Shown here one piece after another: positions 1-7,789 of a stretch of 15,747 nucleotides of DNA. The DNA is taken from contig DBWH01000057.1 of the NCBI GenBank assembly GCA_002308595.1, positions 23,339 to 39,085 of the forward strand. Reading direction: 5' to 3'. The stretch is from Mageeibacillus sp. UBA1243 (GTDB lineage: Bacteria; Bacillota; Clostridia; UBA1212). Made by a program: the position numbers and the translations under genes. How positions within the stretch are numbered: position 1 is the first letter of the stretch; every line of letters starts with the position of its first letter. A model generated the notes under the pieces. The model worked only from the letters and a program-made list of their open reading frames with translations. It ran no database searches and had not been told where the DNA came from.

Positions 1-1
1 T

Positions 2-409
2 AAGGATGACCCTTGTGTGGTAATACAGATTTCGGATGACTGTCTGCTTGTTTGCCGTATATCTCCGGATAGAACACACACCGGCGCACTCAGCTCTCGC
101 GCTTTAGCCTGGATTATCGACTCAAACGGCGATCTCCACGAATTAATCAATCCTGAAGGATATGCCTATTTTGCCGGAAACTACTGCAACGGTTATTACT
201 ACTGCTCGTTTTACAGGTATAAAGAATTACACAAGTTTTTCTCAGAAAAGTTTGACAACGACAAACTTGAAGGAACGTGGAAAGTTAACGTTGAAACTTT
301 TGAACAAACGAAGATATCCGACAAAATATATGACGATATTTTTGTGATTGGCGATAAAGTTATAGGGGTTGACTCATCCCGCACTTTTAGCTTGATCGAT
401 AAAGGTTGA
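2..409 (+). CDS. Hypothetical protein, C-terminal part (5' truncated by window)
   Basis: The reading frame is open from the first complete codon of the window to TGA at 407-409. A GTG at 17 could serve as a start, but it has no ribosome binding site and the codons before it are also open, so the gene very probably begins outside the window. About 135 residues are visible. They are rich in aromatic residues (a run of Tyr and Cys near residue 60) and end in alternating hydrophobic stretches that look like beta strands. I see no signal peptide, membrane segment or catalytic motif and do not recognise the family. A short GGGC/GCCC hairpin follows at 423-436. The composition is AT-richer than the operon downstream, so it may belong to an accessory block lying to the left. 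Confidence 0.6.
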   Translation, partial: KDDPCVVIQISDDCLLVCRISPDRTHTGALSSRALAWIIDSNGDLHELINPEGYAYFAGNYCNGYYYCSFYRYKELHKFFSEKFDNDKLEGTWKVNVETFEQTKISDKIYDDIFVIGDKVIGVDSSRTFSLIDKG

Positions 410-422
410 CACATATAAGATG

Positions 423-439
423 AGGGCATGAGCCCTTTC
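423..439 (+). terminator. Weak hairpin after the first gene
   Basis: AGGGC (423-427) pairs with GCCCT (432-436) around an ATGA loop and is followed by TTTC. The stem is only five base pairs and the T-tract is short, so termination would be weak. It overlaps the proposed -35 of the next promoter. Confidence 0.3.
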
Positions 440-464
440 AATGATAACGGGAAAGTTGTATAAT
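436..464 (+). promoter_or_regulatory. Sigma-A promoter for the aminotransferase operon
   Basis: A perfect -10 TATAAT lies at 459-464 with a poor -35 (TTTCAA, 436-441) 17 bases upstream. The predicted start near 471 leaves a leader of about 70 bases. That leader contains a small hairpin, GCCAC-GAA-GTGGC (511-523), just before the ribosome binding site. Confidence 0.55.
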
Positions 465-540
465 GGGCAGGGTTTAGATACTCTGCCTATTATTATGAAA
501 TTTTAACAGAGCCACGAAGTGGCCGTTGGGAGATGAAAGA

Positions 541-1734
541 ATGCTATCCGAAAAGTACAGCAAAAACGTTAACGCAAGATCCGTAATAAGGGATCTTTTT
601 GAATACAGCAAGGCGCGTGCAGCTGAGATAGGCGCCGAAAATGTGTTTGACTTCAGCATCGGAAATCCGAGTGTGCAGCCGCCGGAGTGTGTCACTAAGG
701 TTGCCATGGAGATTCTTGGCGGTGAGGATCCGGTTGCAGTGCACGGCTATCCGAGTGCGGAGGGCATACCGTGGGTCAGGAAAGCCATTGCCGATGAGCT
801 CAACAAACGCTTTGGCGAGAGCTATACGGAGAAGAATATTTTCATGACGATCGGTGCTGCGGCGGCTGTGACCTGCTGTGTCAGAGCTGTCAGCGACTTC
901 GGGACAAATGACAAAATAATCACCTTCGCTCCCTATTTCCCGGAGTACATGGTTTATGCGAAAAGCGCGGGGATAAGGCTTGAGGTCATTGAGGCGGACA
1001 TTGAGCAGTTCCAGATCAATTTTGACGCTCTTGAAAAGGCGATAGACCGGGATACAAGAGCGATATTGATCAACTCGCCAAACAACCCCAGCGGCGCTGT
1101 CTACAGCGAGGAGACGATCAGAAAACTGGGAAAGCTTCTTGAGGCAAAACAGAAAGAGTTCGGACGCAGCATCTATATCATTTCCGACGAGCCCTACAGG
1201 GAGATCGTTTTCAGGGGCTTCAAAGTGCCTTACGTTGCCGGCATATACGCCAATACGCTCGTCTGCTACTCATACAGCAAGGCAATGTCTATACCGGGCG
1301 AGAGAATCGGTTATGTTGCTTTTACGGACAGGTGTGAGGACGCGGATATTCTGCTGAAGGTGCTTGCCGGCGCCGCAAGAGACCTTGCCTATGTGGGTGT
1401 GCCTGCGCTCTACCAGATGGTTGTCGGAAAATCGGTGGGACAGACCTCCGATCTTTCAATTTACCAGGAGAACAAGGACATTCTCTACAAGGGTCTCATT
1501 GACGCCGGTTACACGTGCGTTGAACCAGGCGGAACGTTCTACGCATTCCCGAGGTCCCTTGAGCCGGACGCGGTTGCATTCTGCGAAAGGGCGAAACAGT
1601 TCGAGCTCGTCCTCGTACCCGGCAACGGCTTCGGCTGCCCCGGACACTTCAGAATTGCTTTCTGCCAGCCCAAAGAGAAGGTCGAAAGGTCTCTTGAAAA
1701 GTTCAGGCTGCTCGCCGAAAGCTACAGAAAATAA
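541..1734 (+). CDS. PLP-dependent aminotransferase, class I/II (AspB-like)
   Basis: This is a 397-residue fold-type I aminotransferase, expected to be cytosolic and to move an amino group from an amino acid to a 2-oxo acid with pyridoxal phosphate. The cofactor-site motifs are all present. NSPNNPSG (about 178-185) is the NPNNPTG-type motif. D216 and Y219 in SDEPY contact the cofactor ring. K247 in SYSK is the Schiff-base lysine, R255 in GERIGY binds phosphate, and R371 near the C-terminus is placed like the substrate carboxylate-binding arginine. Length is normal for the family. ATG 541 is chosen because GGGAG (528-532) sits eight bases upstream; an in-frame TTG at 526 has no such site. It is the first gene of a unit with the sugar isomerase 54 bases downstream. 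The amino-donor specificity cannot be read from the sequence. Confidence 0.93.
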   Translation: MLSEKYSKNVNARSVIRDLFEYSKARAAEIGAENVFDFSIGNPSVQPPECVTKVAMEILGGEDPVAVHGYPSAEGIPWVRKAIADELNKRFGESYTEKNIFMTIGAAAAVTCCVRAVSDFGTNDKIITFAPYFPEYMVYAKSAGIRLEVIEADIEQFQINFDALEKAIDRDTRAILINSPNNPSGAVYSEETIRKLGKLLEAKQKEFGRSIYIISDEPYREIVFRGFKVPYVAGIYANTLVCYSYSKAMSIPGERIGYVAFTDRCEDADILLKVLAGAARDLAYVGVPALYQMVVGKSVGQTSDLSIYQENKDILYKGLIDAGYTCVEPGGTFYAFPRSLEPDAVAFCERAKQFELVLVPGNGFGCPGHFRIAFCQPKEKVERSLEKFRLLAESYRK

Positions 1735-1788
1735 ACACGCAAAGGAATTGCGAAAACAAATAACCAATGTCATCCGGAGGAAATCGTT

Positions 1789-2478
1789 ATGAAAAGATCT
1801 GAAATAAACAAGGCGCTTAAGGAACTTGAGGCAATGTGCAAAGAGTGCAGATTTGAGCTTCCGCCTTTCTGCAGTTTTACGCCGAAACAGTGGAAAACTC
1901 TCGGCCATGAATACGATGAGGTGCGCGAGTGCATGCTCGGCTGGGACATCACCGACTACGGTATGGGCAAATTCGACGAGGTCGGATTCTCGCTTATAAC
2001 CATCAGAAACGGAAACCGTCTCATGCCCGAAAAGTATCCAAAGGTTTATGCGGAGAAGATTCTTTATCTCAAAGAGGGCCAGTATGCGCTGAATCATTTC
2101 CACTGGTATAAGACAGAGGATATCATCAACCGCGGCGGCGGCAACGTGCTGATCCGCGTATACAATTCGCACGAGGACGAGACAATTGACTATGAGAGCG
2201 ACGTTACGGTGCACACGGACGGCAGAACGTATACAGTGCCGGCGGGAACGCAGGTTCGCCTGACTCCAGGCGAGAGCATCCATATCACGCAGAGGCTCTA
2301 CCATGATTTCTCGGTTGAGGCAGGTACCGGCAACGTTCTCCTTGGCGAGGTCAGCCAGTGCAATGATGACAACAACGACAATCACTTCGATCCTCCGGCA
2401 GGAAGATTCCCGGCAATCGAAGAGGACGAGGCTCCTTACAGGCTCCTCTGCAACGAATACCCGAAGGCAAAAGACTGA
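1789..2478 (+). CDS. D-lyxose isomerase-type cupin sugar isomerase
   Basis: This 229-residue protein matches the D-lyxose ketol-isomerase family (EC 5.3.1.15) in length and layout. Those enzymes are single-domain cupins that interconvert D-lyxose and D-xylulose, and often D-mannose and D-fructose, using a divalent metal. The metal site is visible: H103, H105 and E110 in the HFHWYKTED stretch, and a late histidine, H172, in QRLYHDF. The core strands TVPAGTQVRLTPGESIHI are typical cupin. A strong ribosome binding site (CCGGAGG) lies about nine bases before ATG 1789. It sits 54 bases after the aminotransferase and 51 before the membrane protein with no terminator in either gap, so the three are probably co-transcribed. 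A mannose versus lyxose preference cannot be decided here. Confidence 0.88.
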   Translation: MKRSEINKALKELEAMCKECRFELPPFCSFTPKQWKTLGHEYDEVRECMLGWDITDYGMGKFDEVGFSLITIRNGNRLMPEKYPKVYAEKILYLKEGQYALNHFHWYKTEDIINRGGGNVLIRVYNSHEDETIDYESDVTVHTDGRTYTVPAGTQVRLTPGESIHITQRLYHDFSVEAGTGNVLLGEVSQCNDDNNDNHFDPPAGRFPAIEEDEAPYRLLCNEYPKAKD

Positions 2479-2529
2479 TTTTTAAAGACGCTTCGGTTAG
2501 TTTGAATTAAACGGAAGGAAACGGTTCAG

Positions 2530-4533
2530 ATGGTAGGAATACTGCTTCTGATAAGCTATATTATTCTCGGCGTCGCAGCCGGAGCCGCTCTTTTCACGTC
2601 GGAGCAGACGTGGTTTAAGAAGCTATGGCTTGGCGGCGTTGTCGGCATGATGCTTCTGATGTGGACGCACGTGCCTTTCTCGTTTTTGTTTGGATTTACG
2701 GTACTGTCGCACGTTTTAGGCTTTCTGCTTTCGCTCATCATCGTTTGCGCAATTGTTTTTCTGAAGCCTCTGTGGCTGATGAAGCAGGGTCACAAGAACG
2801 GTGAGATTATTGCGGACTACAGGCAGGCGCTGGCTCATCCTTTCAGAAACTATTTCACTAAATTTACGAAAAAAGACGCGTTCATGCTCGGCTTTACGCT
2901 CACGTTTTTGGCGGTCGCTGTCGTCCTTGTGGTGACGCACACGCTGAACTACGACGACGGGGCGTACTACACGGGACAGGCCACGTACGGCGACATGAAC
3001 ATGCACCTTGGCTTCATAACGAGTATCGCAAGGCAGCACACTTTCCCGCCGACGTACTCGCTCCTTGGCGGTGTCGAGCCTCTCAACTACCCGTTCATGT
3101 GCGACTCGGTCTCATCGTCAATGCTTCTCTTCGGGTCTTCGCTCAGGGTCGCCTACATGACGCCAATGTTTTTCGCGTTCTGGTTCGTGTTTATGGGTGT
3201 CTGGTACGTTGCCGAGGCGATTCTGAAGAGTATCGGAAGGACTTCGCTCGCGTTCTCATTCTTCTGCCTTGACGGCGGATTCGGGCTGATCTATTTCCTT
3301 GACGGCACCGCCTCCAACAAAACCAATTTCACAAGGATATTCACCGCCTTTTACGAGACGCCTACGAACCTGGTGGACAAGAACGTGCGCTGGACAAACG
3401 TTATAGCGGACATGCTTCTGCCTCAGAGGGCAACGCTTTTCGGCTGGATGTGCCTTTTCATCGTGCTCTACATTCTCTACAGAGCCGTTTTCGAGAAGAA
3501 AAAGAGCTACTTTTTGGTGTCGGGCGTGCTCGCCGGATTATTGCCGATGATACACACGCACTCTTACCTCGCCGCCGGAATCATTGCCTTTGCGTGGATA
3601 ATCGTGAGCTGCATAAGGGATAAATTCAGGCCAAGGATCCTTCTCTGCTGGCTGATGTTCGGCGTCCCTGCGCTCATTCTTTCCGTGCCGCAGCTGGTGA
3701 TGTGGACCTTCAATGCGGTTGGCGGCGAGCACTTTGTGAGGTTCATATTCAACTGGTCCAACAGCAGCGCATCCCCGAAGGACAGCTGGACCTGGTTCTG
3801 GGTCAAAAATGTGGGTTTGACTTTCCTGCTGATCCCCGCCGCTTTCCTCTCTGCGGAGGGAAAGAAAAAACTGCTCTATATCGGTCCGTTCCTCATCTTC
3901 ACCGTTGCGGAACTAATCGTATTCCAGCCCAACCTGTACGACAACATTAAGCTGTTCTTCGTCTGGTACCTCTACATGGCCATCATGATCGCGGACTTCC
4001 TGGGCCGCTGCTACCAGAAGCTGAAAGGGGTAAGAGGCATCAAGTATATCGCGGTGCTCATAGTGATAGTCATGACAATTTCAGGCACGCTCACTATAGG
4101 CCGGGAGCTTGTATCGGCAAGGCGCGACAAGGAAACCAATAAGGGCGAGGCTTATCAGCTCTACAACTCCGCCAATGTAAAAGCCGCCGAATGGATTGAA
4201 CAGAACACCGATCCGAAATCGGTGTTCCTGTGCTGGAACAATCACAACAACACCATTTCTTCTCTCACCGGCAGAAACATATATGTCGGCGCAGGCACGT
4301 TCCTCTACTTCCACGGTGTTAACTACAGAGACCGGGAGGCTCTGATGAAGAGCATGCTTACGGACGAGACCGTGTTTGAGGCAAACAGGGTGGCTGCGAA
4401 TATCGACTATGTTTACATTGGCGATTACGAGAGGGGCAACCTGTCAAATCTGATTACACCGTATCTGCGGGAAAACTACGAGAGGGTTTATAACGACAGC
4501 GGTATTGAAATCTTTAAGGTCAGCGACCGTTAA
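2530..4533 (+). CDS. Polytopic membrane protein, GT-C glycosyltransferase-like
   Basis: This is a 667-residue integral membrane protein with roughly a dozen hydrophobic segments, starting with one at residues 2-22, and a soluble C-terminal part from about residue 530. After the third or fourth segment comes an extracytoplasmic loop with YDDGAYY and then GDMNMH (G154, D155, H159). An acidic residue near such a loop followed by a multi-helix core is characteristic of GT-C transferases, which use polyprenyl-phosphate sugars. The C-terminal stretch around AAEWIEQNTDPKSVFL resembles the periplasmic tail seen in other large GT-C-like proteins of Clostridia. A role in cell-surface glycan or glycoprotein assembly is inferred, not shown. 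The ribosome binding site GGAAGGA lies about nine bases before ATG. The gene closes the operon with the aminotransferase and isomerase, which could supply sugar or amino-sugar chemistry to it. Confidence 0.6.
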   Translation: MVGILLLISYIILGVAAGAALFTSEQTWFKKLWLGGVVGMMLLMWTHVPFSFLFGFTVLSHVLGFLLSLIIVCAIVFLKPLWLMKQGHKNGEIIADYRQALAHPFRNYFTKFTKKDAFMLGFTLTFLAVAVVLVVTHTLNYDDGAYYTGQATYGDMNMHLGFITSIARQHTFPPTYSLLGGVEPLNYPFMCDSVSSSMLLFGSSLRVAYMTPMFFAFWFVFMGVWYVAEAILKSIGRTSLAFSFFCLDGGFGLIYFLDGTASNKTNFTRIFTAFYETPTNLVDKNVRWTNVIADMLLPQRATLFGWMCLFIVLYILYRAVFEKKKSYFLVSGVLAGLLPMIHTHSYLAAGIIAFAWIIVSCIRDKFRPRILLCWLMFGVPALILSVPQLVMWTFNAVGGEHFVRFIFNWSNSSASPKDSWTWFWVKNVGLTFLLIPAAFLSAEGKKKLLYIGPFLIFTVAELIVFQPNLYDNIKLFFVWYLYMAIMIADFLGRCYQKLKGVRGIKYIAVLIVIVMTISGTLTIGRELVSARRDKETNKGEAYQLYNSANVKAAEWIEQNTDPKSVFLCWNNHNNTISSLTGRNIYVGAGTFLYFHGVNYRDREALMKSMLTDETVFEANRVAANIDYVYIGDYERGNLSNLITPYLRENYERVYNDSGIEIFKVSDR

Positions 4534-4600
4534 GCTTTTTTCAATATACGCGAGTATAATTAGAATTGCTCGAAGGGCGAAAGCCCCCAAAGGCAAAAAC

Positions 4601-4673
4601 GATAATTACGGCCAAATCCTCCTTTTGTTGTGGCACAAAAAAACTCCTTTCTTTTTCATGATCCGTAATTATC
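4601..4673. repeat. Perfect 11-bp inverted repeat around a 51-base core (possible MITE-like or dispersed element)
   Basis: GATAATTACGG at 4601-4611 is exactly mirrored by CCGTAATTATC at 4663-4673. Inside lies a smaller palindrome, TTTTGT...ACAAAA, around TGTGGC. No T-run follows, so it is not a standard terminator. The structure resembles a tiny non-autonomous element or an intergenic repeat. I see only one copy in this window. Confidence 0.5.
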
Positions 4674-4695
4674 TAAACCCTTTTTCCCCTTAGGT

Positions 4696-4724
4696 CAAGC
4701 GGTCGTAGGCATAGCGACCGCTTG
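4696..4724. repeat. Perfect 10-bp inverted repeat / hairpin
   Basis: CAAGCGGTCG (4696-4705) pairs with CGACCGCTTG (4715-4724) across a nine-base loop. The stem is GC-rich and would be stable in RNA or DNA. The following bases (CATCTGTTT) give only a poor U-tract, so it may be a weak terminator for the preceding operon or an operator-like site. Confidence 0.5.
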
Positions 4725-4890
4725 CATCTGTTTAAGGCGTGTTTCAAAGGAAATGAAATTCGAAGGAAGAATGTAGAAATTATAGAACAGTACGATATTG
4801 TCGCCTTAGCCACGAATTATTAAGCGCAAAATAACGCAGATGGAGAGATTGTTTTTTAGAGGCGCAAATGCTACAATCAAAGCTAGATAG

Positions 4891-5070
4891 ATCGCAAACT
4901 CTTTTTCTGGAAGTATCCGTCTAGATGTGGTCCCATTCGATGAAAACAAAAGAATTCTATGTGCGTGGGATTTAAAAACTGGTTCTGCCAGGCTTACAAC
5001 AGAAAGAATTAAAACAATTATCGATATTTCTGGAAAAGGTTTTTTTGAGATTTTCGAAATAAGAGGGTAA
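4891..5070 (+). pseudogene. 3' remnant of an unrecognised gene, directly upstream of 5072
   Basis: Sixty codons are open from just after a TAG (4888-4890) to TAA at 5068-5070. The peptide reads like genuine protein, for example VVPFDENKRILCAWDLKTG and a Lys/Ile-rich tail ending in FFEIFEIRG. There is no ATG with a ribosome binding site. The same frame continues upstream of the TAG for 16 more codons from an ATG at 4840, so a nonsense mutation or 5' truncation is likely. The stop lies one base before the next ATG, the tight spacing of an operon partner. The family is not recognised; its coupling to the small AT-rich gene suggests it was once co-expressed with it. Confidence 0.5.
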
Positions 5071-5071
5071 T

Positions 5072-5722
5072 ATGAAAAACAAAGAAGTATATAACTGGTT
5101 CGGAGATTTTTTTGAGAAACGCGGATTCAAAATACATGGACGCTATATCATCAAAATGAACAATAGTTCGGTTTTTGCTTTCTCATTTGAATGCACAAAC
5201 ACAAATAGTGTTTATTTTAGGTACGCATATTTCCCGCTTTTTATTCCAGAAGATCACTTTCACTATGCATATGGAGGCCGTTTAGAACAGATAGTTTCAG
5301 GCAATACATCTTTGTGTATGCCATATGAAACAGACGTGTCAATAAACAAATGGGTTGATCTGGTAAAGAAAACGGTAGACTGCCGCATTTTACCATTCTT
5401 CTCTAAGATAAGTAACCCTTATAATCTCCAATCTATGTTGATTCATAAATTTCCTGAAGAATTCAAGGGATCTGTTTTAAGTAAATACAAATTACTTATT
5501 TATCTATGTGTTATGCTGGGAAACCCGCCAAGAGACTTGACTTTTTTAGTTAACAAAGCAATTTATGAAATCAACAAATCGCAGATATCCGACTCAATCA
5601 AGTACAAGTTTGAAGCCGATATTAATGCACTTATTTCGATTACATTCATTAATGAAGAGAAGCGTATTGAATATTTTCGTACTATAATAGACAGCACGAA
5701 GAAAATGGTATTTGGATTGTAA
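5072..5722 (+). CDS. Hypothetical protein, possibly immunity-type
   Basis: This is a 216-residue soluble protein with no signal peptide or membrane segment. The N-terminal half is strand-rich (WFGDFFEKRGFKIHGRYIIK, then repeated aromatic strands), and the C-terminal half from about residue 135 is helical. The pattern of a short helix, GFK-GR-type strands and a later ILPFFSKISNPYNL segment is loosely like DUF4304-type proteins, many of which sit near toxins; I hold that comparison at low confidence. Base composition is clearly AT-richer than the genes on both sides, which suggests transfer. AGAGGG lies seven bases before the ATG and overlaps the end of the upstream remnant. I found no promoter of its own. 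Confidence 0.7.
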   Translation: MKNKEVYNWFGDFFEKRGFKIHGRYIIKMNNSSVFAFSFECTNTNSVYFRYAYFPLFIPEDHFHYAYGGRLEQIVSGNTSLCMPYETDVSINKWVDLVKKTVDCRILPFFSKISNPYNLQSMLIHKFPEEFKGSVLSKYKLLIYLCVMLGNPPRDLTFLVNKAIYEINKSQISDSIKYKFEADINALISITFINEEKRIEYFRTIIDSTKKMVFGL

Positions 5723-5808
5723 TACCGAATAATCGAATGGGTGGTGAATTCAATAAATCCGTAAACCTGCAATTAGATGATTCCGTGTCTTTTGTGAAAA
5801 GACCCTAG
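5701..5808 (+). pseudogene. Possible short coding remnant after the orphan gene
   Basis: In a different frame from the preceding gene, codons from about 5701 to TAG at 5806 read ENGIWIVIPNNRMGGEFNKS and continue plausibly. An ATG at 5737 has only GAA-rich sequence before it. It overlaps the end of the previous gene. This may be the tail of another lost small gene, but it is short enough to be chance. Confidence 0.2.
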
Positions 5809-5920
5809 TAGAGAAAGAGCTTTACTCTCCAATAACATCAAGAAGCGGAGTGCTAATATTTATGAAGCTACTATCAAAGCTACAAACAATTACATGACAC
5901 AATCTCTAGTGGCTTTTTGT

Positions 5921-5949
5921 TTGTCTTTTTGCCTGCCGCGGTGTATAAT
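5921..5949 (+). promoter_or_regulatory. Sigma-A promoter for the acyl-CoA synthetase operon
   Basis: TTGTCT (5921-5926) and TATAAT (5944-5949) are separated by 17 bases. The start site would fall near 5956, giving a short leader of about 44 bases before ATG 6000. Confidence 0.7.
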
Positions 5950-5999
5950 TCAATGCGTGGCGCAGTGCGGTTTTCACAAATTAATCCGGGGATAGCATT

Positions 6000-7784
6000 A
6001 TGGCGGAAAAAGCTTTCGAAGACGAATATTTTGATATCTGCGGCGGGACACAGGCGGTTAAAGAGGCCGCTGCGGGCGTTTGGAAAAAGTACTACGGCAA
6101 TGACAAATTTTTCCTTAAATATCCGAAAAAAACGATATACGAGCTTCTCTCCGGCAGCGCGTCTTCGTGGCTTTCCGAGCCGGCTGTTGACTTTGAGGGA
6201 AGAATCATAGATTTCAGAACGTTCCTCAAAAAAATTGATGAGACAGCCGCGGCGTTTGCGGCCGCAGGCATAACCCGCGGCGATGCTGTAACCGTGTCGA
6301 TGCCCAACATACCGCAGGCGCTCTACTGCTTTTACGCGCTCAGCAAGATTGGCGCGGTTCCGAGCATGATCCATCCGCTTTCTTCGGCTGACGAGATTTC
6401 GCAGTACCTGTCAATCTCAAAGAGCGTGATGCTTCTTACGGTCGATCTGTTTTTCGCGAAGAATCTTGCCGCCGCAAACGAATGCTCGCAAAAAACGGGG
6501 CGCGCGATAAAAGTCGTGGTCACTTCCGTCGGCGATGAGCTCTCCTTCATCAAAAGAACCGTATACGAAGCCGCCAATAAAAAGAAGATCAGAACCGGTG
6601 ACCTTCCGGAGAATGCCCTGACTTGGAAGCAGTTTATTGCAGCCGGCAGGGGCACTGAGACTGAGACTTTCGGCTTTGCAAACGGGAAGCGCGAGGATGA
6701 AACCGCGGTGATACTTTACAGCGGCGGAACGACGGGCACGCCGAAGGGAATAATGCTGACGGACCTCAACATTAACGCATTGGCGATACAGACGCTTGCC
6801 GCGAGCGGTGAAACGAGGGAGCCGGGGCTGAAAATGCTCTCCGTGATGCCTCTTTTCCACGGTTTCGGACTCGGAATCGGCATCCACATGCCTCTTGTCA
6901 ACGGCGTCGAATGCGTCCTCATGCCGCGTTTTTCGGTCGAGGGATACGCCAATATACTCAGAAAGAAGAAACCTAACTTCATTCCGGGAGTGCCGACACT
7001 TTTCGAGGCGCTTCTGCGGTCGGAGTCTCTCAAAGACACGGATCTTTCGTTCCTGAAGGGCGTTTTCAGCGGCGGGGACACACTGCCTCCGGACCTGAAG
7101 GATCGGGTTGACGGGTTCCTGAAGGCTCACAACGCCAAGGTTCAGATCCGCGAAGGCTACGGCACAACCGAGTGCGTGACGGCTTCCTGCCTCACGCCCT
7201 GCAGTTACAACAGGAGGGGGAGTATAGGTATTCCTTTCCCGGACACTTATTACATGATCGCAAAGACCGGAACCACGGAGGACGCGGGCACCGGCAATGA
7301 GGGCGAGATCTGCCTGAGAGGCCCGTCTGTCATGAAGGGGTACGTTGACAATGAGGAGGAGACCGCGAGCGCGCTGAAGCTGCACGCCGACGGGCTTGTC
7401 TGGCTGCACACGGGTGACATTGGCGTCATCGATGAGGACGGTTTTATATACTTCAAACAGAGGCTCAAGAGGCTTATCGTCTCGTCGGGCTACAATATTT
7501 ATCCCACGCACGTTGAGGCGGTCATTTCGGAGCACCCCGCGGTGCACATTTGCTGTGTCATTGGCGTCAGGGACAGCTACAAGATGGAGCGCGTGAAGGC
7601 CTTCGTGGTGGTGAGAAAGGGTTTTGAGGCGGGCGATGCGCTTGCGGAGGACATCAGGAATTACTGCCGCGAGAAGATGATAAAGGTCGCCGTGCCCAAG
7701 GAGATTGAGTTCAGGGAGGATCTGCCGAGAACGCTTGTCGGCAAGGTCGACTACCGGAAACTTGAAGAGGAAAACAATGGGTGA
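6000..7784 (+). CDS. Acyl-CoA synthetase / AMP-dependent ligase (ANL superfamily)
   Basis: This 594-residue adenylate-forming enzyme is expected to activate a carboxylic acid, most likely a medium or long fatty acid, as an acyl-AMP and then transfer it to coenzyme A. The family motifs occur in order. YSGGTTGTPKG (240-250) is the P-loop, GYGTTE (386-391) is the adenine-site motif, and TGD with D473 binds the ribose hydroxyls. The hinge region KQRLKRLIVSSGYNIYP follows, and K582 in GKVDYRKL is the adenylation lysine. Length and order are those of single-domain acyl-CoA synthetases, with no carrier domain attached. GGGGA lies seven to eight bases before ATG 6000, and the gene has its own promoter. 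Its stop overlaps the ribosome binding site of the following esterase, so the two are translationally coupled. The exact acid cannot be deduced. Confidence 0.92.
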   Translation: MAEKAFEDEYFDICGGTQAVKEAAAGVWKKYYGNDKFFLKYPKKTIYELLSGSASSWLSEPAVDFEGRIIDFRTFLKKIDETAAAFAAAGITRGDAVTVSMPNIPQALYCFYALSKIGAVPSMIHPLSSADEISQYLSISKSVMLLTVDLFFAKNLAAANECSQKTGRAIKVVVTSVGDELSFIKRTVYEAANKKKIRTGDLPENALTWKQFIAAGRGTETETFGFANGKREDETAVILYSGGTTGTPKGIMLTDLNINALAIQTLAASGETREPGLKMLSVMPLFHGFGLGIGIHMPLVNGVECVLMPRFSVEGYANILRKKKPNFIPGVPTLFEALLRSESLKDTDLSFLKGVFSGGDTLPPDLKDRVDGFLKAHNAKVQIREGYGTTECVTASCLTPCSYNRRGSIGIPFPDTYYMIAKTGTTEDAGTGNEGEICLRGPSVMKGYVDNEEETASALKLHADGLVWLHTGDIGVIDEDGFIYFKQRLKRLIVSSGYNIYPTHVEAVISEHPAVHICCVIGVRDSYKMERVKAFVVVRKGFEAGDALAEDIRNYCREKMIKVAVPKEIEFREDLPRTLVGKVDYRKLEEENNG

Positions 7785-7789
7785 CTGTT

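Noticed and set aside
526..540. TTG start for the aminotransferase
   Set aside because: No ribosome binding site lies before it, and GGGAG within these bases is the site for ATG 541.
1456..2385. Long minus-strand open frame (309 codons) opposite the aminotransferase and isomerase
   Set aside because: It lies antisense to two well-supported genes with full motif sets, spans their gap, and has no recognisable domain or ribosome binding site.
4575..4586. GGGC-GAAA-GCCC hairpin as terminator of the first operon
   Set aside because: The stem is only four base pairs and is followed by CCAAAGGC, not T residues.
4606..4659. Minus-strand 17-codon frame inside the inverted repeat
   Set aside because: It is too short, with a poor ribosome binding site and no promoter; more likely incidental to the repeat.
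5812..5985. Open stretch after the orphan gene reading SNNIKKRSANIYEATIKA and onward
   Set aside because: It has no start with a ribosome binding site, and its second half is the promoter and leader of the acyl-CoA synthetase; probably chance or an unrecognisable scrap.
6417..7547. Long minus-strand open frame (376 codons) opposite the acyl-CoA synthetase
   Set aside because: Its sequence is Arg-rich and low in structure, as expected from the mirror of a GC-rich coding strand; the + strand gene carries all ANL motifs.
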